Positions 1-5,148 of a DNA stretch of 5,148 nucleotides are shown here, piece by piece (the stretch's first letter is position 1; each line of letters starts with the position of its first letter). Made by a program: the position numbers and the translations under genes. The notes under the pieces are model-generated. The model worked only from the letters and a program-made list of their open reading frames with translations, was not told the DNA's origin and did not search any database. Source of the DNA: DASUCS01 sp041166365 (GTDB taxonomy: Bacteria > Actinomycetota > Acidimicrobiia > Acidimicrobiales > JACDCH01); contig JBEEFX010000061.1 of the NCBI GenBank assembly GCA_041166365.1, positions 1-5,148 on the forward strand, given 5' to 3'.

Positions 1-140
1 TGCGGCCGCCACCGCGAACCGTACGGCCCGGGCTAGTCCCGGTCGCCCTTCCCACCGCTGCTCCACCTTCGGGGGCGCGTCCTCTCCCACCTGTCTCTGT
101 CGGTCGCGGATGTCGCGAATTCAAGCAGGGGGTTTGGGTC
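1..140. other. Non-coding stretch downstream of the aldo/keto reductase gene
   Basis: I see no credible gene here. The plus strand is pyrimidine-rich and no frame gives a recognisable peptide. Two weak inverted repeats are visible: CCGGG (28-32) with CCCGG (38-42) around a 5-base loop, and TCGCG (104-108) with CGCGA (114-118) around a 5-base loop. The second lies 23 bases beyond the reductase stop and could mark transcript termination, but it has only five base pairs and no T-run on the minus strand. The minus strand is purine-rich and could be the leader of a gene beginning left of the window; a GTG reading leftward at 10-12 is possible but has no ribosome binding site. Confidence 0.4.
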
Positions 141-1169
141 TCAATTCCGGGGGCGGCGGCGCACCTTGCGGCTGTGCGACGGCGGGTAGTACCCACCGTC
201 GGCGGCGTTGACGGTGGTTCCCGGCGGCACGAGCTTGTCGATGCTGTCCAGCACCTCACTGGAGAGCCGCACGTCGGCCCCCGCGAGGACGTCGGTCAGT
301 TGCTCCATCGTGCGCGGGCCGATGATCGCGGCCGTCACTGCGGGGTGCTCCAGCACGAAGGCATGCGCGAGATGGGTGAGCGACACTCCGGCGTCGGCCG
401 CCAGCTTCAGCAGCTCTTCGACGAGATCGAGCTTCCGTTGGTTCTCGGGCAGGTCGTAGCTGAACCGGTCCGGGATGCGCCGGGCGCGATTGGTGTCGGG
501 CTGGGCCTCGCCGCGGCGGTACTTGCCGGTCAGCCAACCTCCGGCCAGCGGGCTCCAGGGAATGACACCCATGCCGTACTTCGCGCACGTGGGCAGCACC
601 GCGGTCTCGATGCCGCGGGCAAAGATCGAGTACGGCGGCTGCTCGCAACGAAAACGCTCCCGGCCCCGGCGCTCCGCCACCCACTGCGCCTCGACGATCA
701 GCTCCGCGGGATAGGTCGAGCTGCCGATCACCCGCACCTTTCCTTCGTGCACGAGGTCGGAGAGTGCAGCCAGCGTGTCGTCGAGATCCACGGTGGGGTC
801 GGGGCGATGGGCCTGGTACAGATCGATGTACTCAGTGTCGAGGCGCCGGAGGCTGTTCTCGACCTCCTGCTTGATCCATCGGGCCGACGCACCTTGCTGG
901 TTGCTGTCCTCCCCCATCGTGGCGACGAACTTCGTGGCGAGCACCACGTTGTCGCGCCGACCCTTCAGCGCCTTGCCGACGATCTCCTCCGACTCGCCGG
1001 CCGAGTACACGTCGGCGGTGTCGATGAAGTTGATGCCGTTGTCCAGCGCGTGGTGGATGATCCGGACGCTGTCGTCGTGATCCTTGTTCCCCCAAGCGCC
1101 GAACATCATTGCGCCGAGGCAGTAGCGGCTGACCTGGATACCGGTCCGGCCGAGCGTGGTTCGTTCCAT
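141..1169 (-). CDS. Aldo/keto reductase (NADP(H)-dependent, TIM-barrel)
   Basis: A 342-residue cytosolic oxidoreductase that should interconvert aldehydes or ketones and alcohols using NAD(P)H. The full length matches the family. Counting from the chosen ATG, the catalytic tetrad is complete: D50 and Y55 in FIDTADVY, K80 in LATK, and H121 in DLYQAHRPD. Nucleotide-binding signatures follow: IGSS near 148-151, PWSPLAGG near 204-211, and IIGPRTMEQL near 282-291. The tail is Arg-rich. The frame extends 16 codons further upstream, but the family begins at about MERTTLGRTG, so I take the ATG at 1167-1169; upstream starts would overlap the divergent gene. A TAGGGT hexamer lies 7 bases before this ATG. 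Substrate cannot be told from sequence; the closest resemblance is to the actinobacterial YhdN/IolS-like reductases. The gene is monocistronic as seen here. The family call is secure, the physiological role unknown. Confidence 0.96.
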   Translation of the reverse strand: MERTTLGRTGIQVSRYCLGAMMFGAWGNKDHDDSVRIIHHALDNGINFIDTADVYSAGESEEIVGKALKGRRDNVVLATKFVATMGEDSNQQGASARWIKQEVENSLRRLDTEYIDLYQAHRPDPTVDLDDTLAALSDLVHEGKVRVIGSSTYPAELIVEAQWVAERRGRERFRCEQPPYSIFARGIETAVLPTCAKYGMGVIPWSPLAGGWLTGKYRRGEAQPDTNRARRIPDRFSYDLPENQRKLDLVEELLKLAADAGVSLTHLAHAFVLEHPAVTAAIIGPRTMEQLTDVLAGADVRLSSEVLDSIDKLVPPGTTVNAADGGYYPPSHSRKVRRRPRN

Positions 1170-1176
1170 GTGCGCG

Positions 1177-1205
1177 ACCCTACGCCTCATGAAACCGAAT
1201 GCCAT
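1177..1205 (-). promoter_or_regulatory. Candidate leaderless promoter of the aldo/keto reductase gene
   Basis: Read on the minus strand, ATGGCA (1200-1205) is a 4-of-6 match to the TTGACA -35 box. It is followed by a 17-base spacer and then TAGGGT (1177-1182), which fits the loose actinobacterial -10 pattern TANNNT. A start about 7 bases further on would fall at or next to the A of the reductase ATG at 1169, giving a leaderless mRNA. The element covers the start codon of the divergent oxidoreductase gene at 1189, so the two genes would compete for polymerase. The AGGG could instead serve as a weak ribosome binding site. Confidence 0.33.
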
Positions 1206-1677
1206 CCGGCCGTACATGCCCGGCTACGGGATCAAAGGTCCCGACGAAGGGGCCGGGCTGTTGCCTTGGTCATGGGCCGTGGAACGACTCACGTCGTCGC
1301 ACGACTACTGGGTCGCCACCGTGGACGCCGACGGCAAGCCGGCGGTGATGCCGGTGTGGGGCGCCTGGATCGACGATGCCGTGTGGTTCAGCTCGAGCCC
1401 TCGCTCACGCCGCGCTCGCAACCTGTCACGCGATCCGCGCTGCACGGTCACGACGGACAACGCACTCGAACCGGTGGTCGTCGAAGGAGCAGCCGACCTC
1501 GTCACCGGTCGCGCCGCGGTCGAGGCCTTCACCAATGCGATCAACCCGAAGTACAACGAGCAGATCCCGGTCGAGTTCTTCGCGGAGAACGCGCTGTTCC
1601 GCGTGCCGCCAACCGTCGCCTACGGCCTGACCGAGGCCGACTTCACCGGAACGCCGACGAAGTGGCAGTTCCCGTAG
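1189..1677 (+). CDS. Pyridoxamine 5'-phosphate oxidase-fold oxidoreductase (FDOR-like)
   Basis: A 162-residue protein of the split-barrel flavin/deazaflavin oxidoreductase superfamily. After a short N-terminal arm with PGYGI (11-15) come LLPWSWA (24-30), then the first barrel strands HDYWVATVDADGKPAVMPVWGAW (38-60, quoted in part: DYWVAT, DGKPAVMPVWG). Next are WFSSSPRSRRARNL (66-79), the usual phosphate/cofactor-binding region, DPRCTVTTD (82-90) and VVVEGAAD (96-103). Members bind FMN, heme or F420; which cofactor is used here is not decidable by eye, although F420 is common in actinobacterial relatives. I chose the ATG at 1189; in-frame GTG 1156 and ATG 1168 would run into the reductase start. 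There is no Shine-Dalgarno sequence before 1189, so translation may be leaderless. An ATG at 1216 (before PGYGI) is a less likely start. The gene is divergent from the reductase with a 19-base gap. The family is confident, the reaction unknown. Confidence 0.9.
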   Translation: MKPNAIRPYMPGYGIKGPDEGAGLLPWSWAVERLTSSHDYWVATVDADGKPAVMPVWGAWIDDAVWFSSSPRSRRARNLSRDPRCTVTTDNALEPVVVEGAADLVTGRAAVEAFTNAINPKYNEQIPVEFFAENALFRVPPTVAYGLTEADFTGTPTKWQFP

Positions 1678-1689
1678 CGGCTCGGTCGA

Positions 1690-1896
1690 TCACGCGGGCC
1701 GAAGGCCGAACCCAACGATCACGGTGAGCGCGAGAACTGCCGTCATCGCGAATGGTGCCCATCTCGTTCGTGGCTTCAGCAACGACATCCCCGCTCCCAG
1801 CGCGATGAAGCCGAGTCGTCGTCGGAGCAATCGAGCGCGGCGGCGCCCGAGCAGCTGTTCGAGACCGCTCGGTGGGCGACGTAGAGAAACGCGCAT
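1690..1896 (-). CDS. Putative small Arg-rich membrane protein (hypothetical)
   Basis: A 68-residue product that I do not recognise. Residues 1-27 hold ten arginines, including clusters at 18-27, and no acidic residue except one Glu. Residues 28-40 (LGFIALGAGMSLL) are hydrophobic, a basic KPRTR follows, and residues 46-65 form a convincing membrane span (WAPFAMTAVLALTVIVGFGL). The positive-inside rule would place the N-terminus in the cytoplasm; whether the first hydrophobic patch also crosses the membrane is unclear because the connecting loop is basic. The reading frame stays open upstream to 2040, but that extra stretch looks like chance coding, while the ATG at 1896 directly follows a purine-rich run containing AGGAG and GGAGG. 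The gene is convergent with the oxidoreductase, whose stop is only 12 bases away. It could be a false gene in GC-rich DNA; the hydrophobic tail and leader favour a real one. Confidence 0.5.
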   Translation of the reverse strand: MRVSLRRPPSGLEQLLGRRRARLLRRRLGFIALGAGMSLLKPRTRWAPFAMTAVLALTVIVGFGLRPA

Positions 1897-1898
1897 CG

Positions 1899-1914
1899 CT
1901 CCTCGTTCCCCTCC
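1899..1914 (-). promoter_or_regulatory. Purine-rich ribosome binding region of the 68-residue protein
   Basis: On the minus strand the 16 bases before the ATG at 1896 read GGAGGGGAACGAGGAG. Two Shine-Dalgarno-like cores lie in it: GGAGG (1910-1914), 13 bases from the start, and AGGAG (1899-1903), only 2 bases from it. Neither spacing is ideal, yet an uninterrupted purine-rich run of this kind is rare elsewhere in the window and it supports the start chosen. Confidence 0.4.
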
Positions 1915-1987
1915 GCCCAGACGGACCCACAGCGTGTCATGCCGCGCCCGGCATCGCAATGAGCTGCGCCGGAACGGCCGGACGGCC

Positions 1988-2218
1988 TCAGGACCGCTCA
2001 CGGACGGCGCCGGGATCGCGGAAGAGATGCACGAACCCACAAGACACGCATACGAGTGCGACTGGCCGGTTTGGTGTCCCGAAGAACCGCGGCAGGGCCT
2101 TGTCGATCAAGTAGACGACCGGACCTTTCGACGCGGGGTATTGCAACTCGAACTGCACTGACGCGCAGACGACACAGCGAAGCTGGCTACCGCTGATCGC
2201 GTACTCGGACGCCGTCAT
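1988..2218 (-). CDS. Small zinc-ribbon protein, possibly nucleic-acid binding
   Basis: A 76-residue protein with two Cys-x2-Cys knuckles, C15-VV-C18 and C57-VS-C60, which together would hold one zinc ion. The second is followed by GFVHLF, the beta-hairpin pattern usual after the second knuckle in zinc ribbons. About 38 residues separate the knuckles and contain a hydrophobic segment, PVVYLIDKALPRFFG. The layout recalls the small zinc-ribbon proteins of the DUF2082/YpzJ kind (often labelled predicted nucleic-acid-binding), where a long linker lies between knuckles; this is a resemblance seen by eye only. The ATG at 2218 is the only start giving both knuckles and is preceded by TAGGGT 6 bases upstream. 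The gene lies 60 bases beyond the phosphatase stop on the same strand, so it may be read through from that operon or have its own promoter. Target and role are unknown. Confidence 0.75.
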   Translation of the reverse strand: MTASEYAISGSQLRCVVCASVQFELQYPASKGPVVYLIDKALPRFFGTPNRPVALVCVSCGFVHLFRDPGAVRERS

Positions 2219-2224
2219 CCGAGA

Positions 2225-2230
2225 ACCCTA
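2225..2230 (-). promoter_or_regulatory. TAGGGT element before the zinc-ribbon gene
   Basis: The minus strand carries TAGGGT 6 bases before the ATG at 2218. The same hexamer stands 7 bases before the reductase ATG at 1169. It fits TANNNT and could be the -10 box of a leaderless promoter, or its AGGG could be a weak ribosome binding site 7 bases from the start. No good -35 box is seen at 16-18 bases upstream, so the promoter reading is weaker here than at the reductase. Confidence 0.25.
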
Positions 2231-2278
2231 GGTTTTGACGAGCGACCCGTGCCGGCATCGGCGCGTCCGGAAGAGAAA

Positions 2279-2902
2279 TTACAGAAGATGCGCGGCATCG
2301 TTGAAGCGGACCAGTGACCAGCCGTGCTCGTTGTGCACCCACTCGGTGATCGCGGTGTTCTCGGTGTAACGCACCAACGCGTTCAGCCGGATGCCGGCGA
2401 GCGCCTCGAACGAGCAGCCGACGACTCCGCCGTGACACGCGACCACGATCGTTTCACCTCGATGCTCGTCGACGAGACGATCGAGCGCTTGACCGACGCG
2501 CGACACCATCATGTCGACGCTCTCCGAGCCCGGCGCGGCCGTCTTCGAACGATCGCTGGCCTCGAGTGTCGCGATGCTGCCGAAGCGCTCGTCGTACTCC
2601 GCCCACAAGATGCCGTCGACCTCGCCGGGATGCTGCTCGCACAAGCCGCAGTCCTGAAGGATCTCGACGGAGCCATCGCCGATACCCGGGGCGATGATCT
2701 CGGCGGTCTCGTGGGCTCGGCGCATCAGGCTGGCGTAGAACGCGGACGCGCCGCGGAGCTCACCCGTCCCCACCAGTCGGTCTCGTAACAACGCCGCCTG
2801 CCGGCGGCCGTGATCAGACAGGCCTTTGCACGCGTGACCCGACACGGTCCGGTCGACGAATGCCTGCGCCTGCCCGTGACGGATCAGGACGATACGGGTC
2901 AC
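2279..2902 (-). CDS. Histidine phosphatase family protein (phosphoglycerate mutase-like)
   Basis: A 207-residue branch-1 histidine phosphatase that should remove phosphate from a small molecule or protein through a phosphohistidine intermediate. Numbering from the GTG start, the catalytic motif is LIRHG (6-10) with nucleophile H9 and phosphate-binding R8. R62 lies in SLMRRAHETA (59-68), the proton-donor glutamate is probably E89 in LCEQHPGEVDG, and the second catalytic histidine is H157 in ACHGGV. All core residues are present and the length is normal, so it looks active. I chose GTG 2900-2902 rather than the upstream ATG at 2965 because the protein then begins exactly at the first beta strand (TRIVLIRHG), and because it forms a GTGA overlap with the stop of the VWA gene, a typical translational-coupling arrangement. 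There is no Shine-Dalgarno site, which fits coupling. The substrate is unknown; true glycolytic mutase is unlikely given the length and context. Confidence 0.93.
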   Translation of the reverse strand: MTRIVLIRHGQAQAFVDRTVSGHACKGLSDHGRRQAALLRDRLVGTGELRGASAFYASLMRRAHETAEIIAPGIGDGSVEILQDCGLCEQHPGEVDGILWAEYDERFGSIATLEASDRSKTAAPGSESVDMMVSRVGQALDRLVDEHRGETIVVACHGGVVGCSFEALAGIRLNALVRYTENTAITEWVHNEHGWSLVRFNDAAHLL

Positions 2903-4419
2903 GCGAGATGGTCGACGAAGCCCTCGAGCTGGCGCAGGTTGCGACACTCGAAGACACCATCGCAATGGATGCCGTACTCACCGACGATCGAGTCGCCGGT
3001 GTCCCAATAGGAACGAGGCTCGGGGTTGAGCCAGTACACGTGGCGGGCGCGGTGGCGCATCTCTTTCAACACCCAGTTCTGCGACGCGTGGTAGTTGTTC
3101 CGTGCATCGCCCAGCACCAGCACCGTGGTCTTGGGCCCGACTTCCTTGCCCCACTTCGACCAGAACACTTCGAGGGCATGCCCGTAGTCGGAGTGGCCGT
3201 CGACCCAGACGACGTCGGCCTCGGTGTTCACCCGGTGCACCGCGTCGGCGATGTCTTCCACGCCGTCGAAGTAGCTCGTGACTTCGTCGATGCCGTCGAT
3301 GAACACGAACGCCCGAACCTTCGAGAACTGGGCGCCGATGGCATAGACGAGATGCAGGGTGAACCGTGCGAAGGCCGCCACCGAGCCGGAGATGTCGGCG
3401 ATCACGAAGATCTCCGGCTTCGACGGGCGTGGGTACTTGAACTTCGGCTCCGCCGGAACGCCGCCGTACGACAGCGAATGCCGAACCGTGTTGCGAAAGT
3501 CGAGCGGGCCCTTGCGCCCGTGACGACGCTTTCGGGCGAGGCGCACGGCGAGCTTGCGGGTCAGCGGATAGATCGCCCGCCGCAGGGTCAGCATCTCCTC
3601 GCGCGACGCGTGCATGAAGTCGATGTCTTCCGGGAGCGGCTTGCGCAGCGTCTTGGCCATCGCCTCGACGCCGCGATCGGCGACGAGCCGGCGGCGGATC
3701 TCTGCTTCGATCTCCTTGCGGAGCTGATCGATGCGGATCTCGTACTCGTCACGCTCCAGCCGCTCCTCCAGCTGGGACATGTCGGGCACCTTTTCGCGCG
3801 TCTGGTTCATCAGCCGCTCGAGCACGGCGTCGAGGTCGAGGTTCCGCAGCGTGCGGTACAGGTAGTACGTCCCGCCGACGGGACGACCAGGCTCCATGCC
3901 GGCATAGCGGCGTACGGACTGACGGGCAACGGCGCGCACCAGCGCGTCGTTGCCCTCCATGAGAGAGCGGTACAGCAGCTCGGCCAGCTCTTCGGCGGTC
4001 ATCGCCTCGCCGCCGCCTGACCCTTGCATGCCTTCGGCACCTTCTTGGCGCATCTGCTCGAGGAGGTCGTCGAGGTCGCCCAGATCGAGCTCTTCGCCGT
4101 CCTCACCGATGGCGTACTCCTTGCCGCGCAGCGAGAAGTACACCTCGAACACCGTCTCGAAGGCCCGCCAGTGCGCGTTGTTCTTCACGAGCGTGGCCGC
4201 GAGCGCGTACTTGAACGCCTCGCGGTCCGACAACGGGATATGACGGACGGCCTGCATCGCGTCGAGGTTCTCCGTCAGGCTGACCGGCAAGCCGGCATCG
4301 CGCAGCTCCTGCATGAAGCCCGCGAGCAACTGGAGGATCGGCTCCCCCGTCGCCGGGAGGATGACCTCGGCTTCTTCAGCCACGCGGTGCCGGGCCGGCC
4401 TTCTGCCAGCTCTTGCCAT
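2899..4419 (-). CDS. CoxE-like VWA domain protein, partner of the MoxR ATPase
   Basis: A 506-residue soluble protein. Residues 28-98 form a helical N-terminal region typical of CoxE-like proteins (AGLPVSLTENLDAMQAV, 42-58). An acidic, Gly-rich linker follows (about 105-140, with GSGGGE at 133-138), then helices to 210 and a charged coiled-coil-like stretch (about 214-248). After a basic patch (RLARKRRHGRKG, 293-304) comes the VWA domain. Its metal-ion-dependent adhesion site has DISGS (D342, S344, S346), a probable second loop HSDYG (S410, D411) and D438 in LGDARNN. The end has the family-like WLNPEPRSYW (463-472). Relatives work with MoxR ATPases in maturing or remodelling enzymes, as CoxD and CoxE do for CO dehydrogenase. 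The ATG at 4419 has AAGGAG 10 bases upstream and overlaps the ATPase gene by 44 bases; GTG at 4383, overlapping by 8, would give 494 residues and remove an Arg-rich start. The stop overlaps the phosphatase GTG. No client gene is visible. Confidence 0.92.
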   Translation of the reverse strand: MARAGRRPARHRVAEEAEVILPATGEPILQLLAGFMQELRDAGLPVSLTENLDAMQAVRHIPLSDREAFKYALAATLVKNNAHWRAFETVFEVYFSLRGKEYAIGEDGEELDLGDLDDLLEQMRQEGAEGMQGSGGGEAMTAEELAELLYRSLMEGNDALVRAVARQSVRRYAGMEPGRPVGGTYYLYRTLRNLDLDAVLERLMNQTREKVPDMSQLEERLERDEYEIRIDQLRKEIEAEIRRRLVADRGVEAMAKTLRKPLPEDIDFMHASREEMLTLRRAIYPLTRKLAVRLARKRRHGRKGPLDFRNTVRHSLSYGGVPAEPKFKYPRPSKPEIFVIADISGSVAAFARFTLHLVYAIGAQFSKVRAFVFIDGIDEVTSYFDGVEDIADAVHRVNTEADVVWVDGHSDYGHALEVFWSKWGKEVGPKTTVLVLGDARNNYHASQNWVLKEMRHRARHVYWLNPEPRSYWDTGDSIVGEYGIHCDGVFECRNLRQLEGFVDHLA

Positions 4420-5148
4420 CGGACGCGAACTCCTTCACCGCTTTCGCGATGTCGCTCTGGTACTTGAGCAAGATGTTCACCGTTCCGGTCGCGGCCTCGG
4501 CGTCGACGTTCTCGATACCGAGCAACAACAGCGTGCGCGCCCAATCGAGCGTCTCCGACACCGACGGGGCCTTCTTGAGCTCGAGCTGACGGATCGAGCG
4601 GACGATGCGCGCGATCTGATCGGCCAGGTTCTCGGTGATGTCCGGAACCTTCGTGAGGACGATCTCCTTCTCACGCTCGAGGTCCGGATAGTCGATGTGC
4701 AAGTAGAGGCACCGGCGCTTGAGCGCTTCGGACAGCTCGCGCGTGTTGTTCGACGTGAGGAACACGAGAGGGATCTGCGTGGCCACGACCGTGCCCAGCT
4801 CGGGCACCGACACCTGATAGTCGGACAGCACCTCGAGCAGCAGCGCCTCGGTCTCGACCTCGACACGGTCGACTTCGTCGATGAGCAGCACGACCGGCTC
4901 TTCGCTGCGAATCGCCTCGAGCAGCGGGCGGGTGAGCAGGAAGTCCTCGCCGAAGATGTCTTCTTCGATGTCGAGCCACTTCCCGCCCTCGCCTTCCGAC
5001 ACGCGCTGGGCCTGGATGCGAAGCAGCTGCTTCTTGTAGTTCCACTCGTAGAGCGCCTTCGACTCGTCGAGGCCCTCGTAGCACTGCAGGCGGATCAGGC
5101 GGGCGCCGGACATCTCGGCCACCGACTTGGCGAGCTGCGTCTTGCCCG
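4376..5148 (-). CDS. MoxR-type AAA+ ATPase (5' end beyond the window)
   Basis: The visible 256 residues are the C-terminal bulk of a MoxR-family AAA+ ATPase; the start lies beyond base 5148. The frame is open to the edge, where it reads GKTQLAKSVAE, the second half of a Walker A motif, so roughly the first 40-50 residues are missing. A GTG at 5122 is internal, not the start. Next come LIRLQCYEGLD and LYEWNYKKQLL, typical of this group. Walker B is VVLLIDEVDR (about 4895-4866), sensor 1 is FLTSNNTRE (about 4762-4736), with arginine-finger candidates in LKRRC (about 4720-4706). The C-terminal lid holds PSVSETLDWA, the usual sensor 2 region. The ATPase hydrolyses ATP as a ring and is expected to act with the VWA protein encoded immediately downstream and overlapping its 3' end. 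It resembles CoxD, but no CO dehydrogenase genes are in view, so I give no symbol. Confidence 0.94.
   Translation of the reverse strand, partial: GKTQLAKSVAEMSGARLIRLQCYEGLDESKALYEWNYKKQLLRIQAQRVSEGEGGKWLDIEEDIFGEDFLLTRPLLEAIRSEEPVVLLIDEVDRVEVETEALLLEVLSDYQVSVPELGTVVATQIPLVFLTSNNTRELSEALKRRCLYLHIDYPDLEREKEIVLTKVPDITENLADQIARIVRSIRQLELKKAPSVSETLDWARTLLLLGIENVDAEAATGTVNILLKYQSDIAKAVKEFASDGKSWQKAGPAPRG
4430..4435 (-). promoter_or_regulatory. Shine-Dalgarno site supporting the VWA start at 4419
   Basis: The minus strand reads AAGGAG here, 10 bases before the ATG at 4419 and inside the ATPase coding sequence, where the same bases encode Lys-Glu. It is the best ribosome binding site in the operon and the main reason for preferring 4419 over the GTG at 4383, which has no such site. 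Because the bases are also coding, the match could be chance. Confidence 0.4.

Noticed and set aside
40..80. Possible SRP RNA on the minus strand, from a CGAAGG...AGCAGCGG resemblance to the SRP loop
   Set aside because: The flanks on both sides of the putative loop are purine-rich on the same strand and cannot pair into the long hairpin that SRP RNA needs. The GGAA tetraloop and its symmetric internal loop are also not correctly formed.
2..122. NotI-like GCGGCCGC (2-9) and EcoRI-like GAATTC (117-122) sites, suggesting cloning remnants
   Set aside because: GCGGCCGC is expected often in GC-rich DNA, the flanking bases do not look like a vector polylinker, and the reductase gene continues normally beside them.
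174..1727. Open plus-strand frame of 517 codons running through the reductase and oxidoreductase genes
   Set aside because: It is antisense to a clear aldo/keto reductase, then out of frame in the oxidoreductase gene. The product is Arg/His-rich with no recognisable motif, as expected for shadow frames in GC-rich DNA.
1897..2040. Upstream extension of the small membrane protein to an ATG at 2040
   Set aside because: The extra 48 residues have no recognisable pattern, run into the 3' end of the zinc-ribbon gene, and bypass the purine-rich ribosome binding region just before 1896.
1724..2161. Plus-strand frame of 145 codons over the two small genes
   Set aside because: Its product is dominated by Arg, Ser and Pro with no motif, and it conflicts with the zinc-ribbon gene, whose paired CxxC knuckles are hard to get by chance.
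2903..2965. N-terminal extension of the histidine phosphatase to the ATG at 2965
   Set aside because: It would overlap the VWA gene by 67 bases, and the added 21 residues lack similarity to the family, whose proteins start just before the LIRHG strand. The GTG at 2902 gives the natural GTGA junction.
2860..4020. Open plus-strand frame of 386 codons opposite the VWA gene
   Set aside because: It is the antisense shadow of a confident VWA coding sequence and has low-complexity Val/His/Arg-rich content without a domain.

Overview
The window is GC-rich and densely coding, with GTG starts, overlapping operon genes and few strong Shine-Dalgarno sites. The protein types (an actinobacterial-looking aldo/keto reductase, an FDOR/PPOX-type small oxidoreductase and a MoxR/CoxE-like ATPase-VWA pair) suggest an actinobacterium, perhaps of the Acidimicrobiia. 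That placement is inferred from style and family resemblance, not from a marker gene.

Layout from left to right. Bases 1-140 are a short non-coding stretch. An aldo/keto reductase (141-1169, minus) is divergent from a pyridoxamine-phosphate-oxidase-fold protein (1189-1677, plus), the only plus-strand gene; their start codons are only 19 bases apart. A putative 68-residue Arg-rich membrane protein (1690-1896, minus) converges on the oxidoreductase with a 12-base gap. Next comes a 76-residue zinc-ribbon protein (1988-2218, minus). The right half is a tightly packed minus-strand operon, read right to left: a MoxR-type AAA+ ATPase cut by the window edge (4376-5148), a CoxE-like VWA protein (2899-4419) and a histidine phosphatase (2279-2902). 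Its genes overlap at both junctions, by 44 (or 8) bases and by 4 bases.

The ATPase and VWA protein most likely form a chaperone/maturation pair of the MoxR-VWA kind, in which the ATPase remodels a client and the VWA protein, through its metal-ion-dependent adhesion site, acts as adaptor. The coupled phosphatase is the least expected partner, and no client enzyme is visible. The left half holds stand-alone redox enzymes and two small proteins with no evident link to the operon.

Nothing in the window looks like a mobile element, CRISPR array, RNA gene or phage remnant. The most useful leads are the ATPase-VWA-phosphatase operon, the compact divergent redox pair with a candidate leaderless promoter, and the unassigned small membrane protein.
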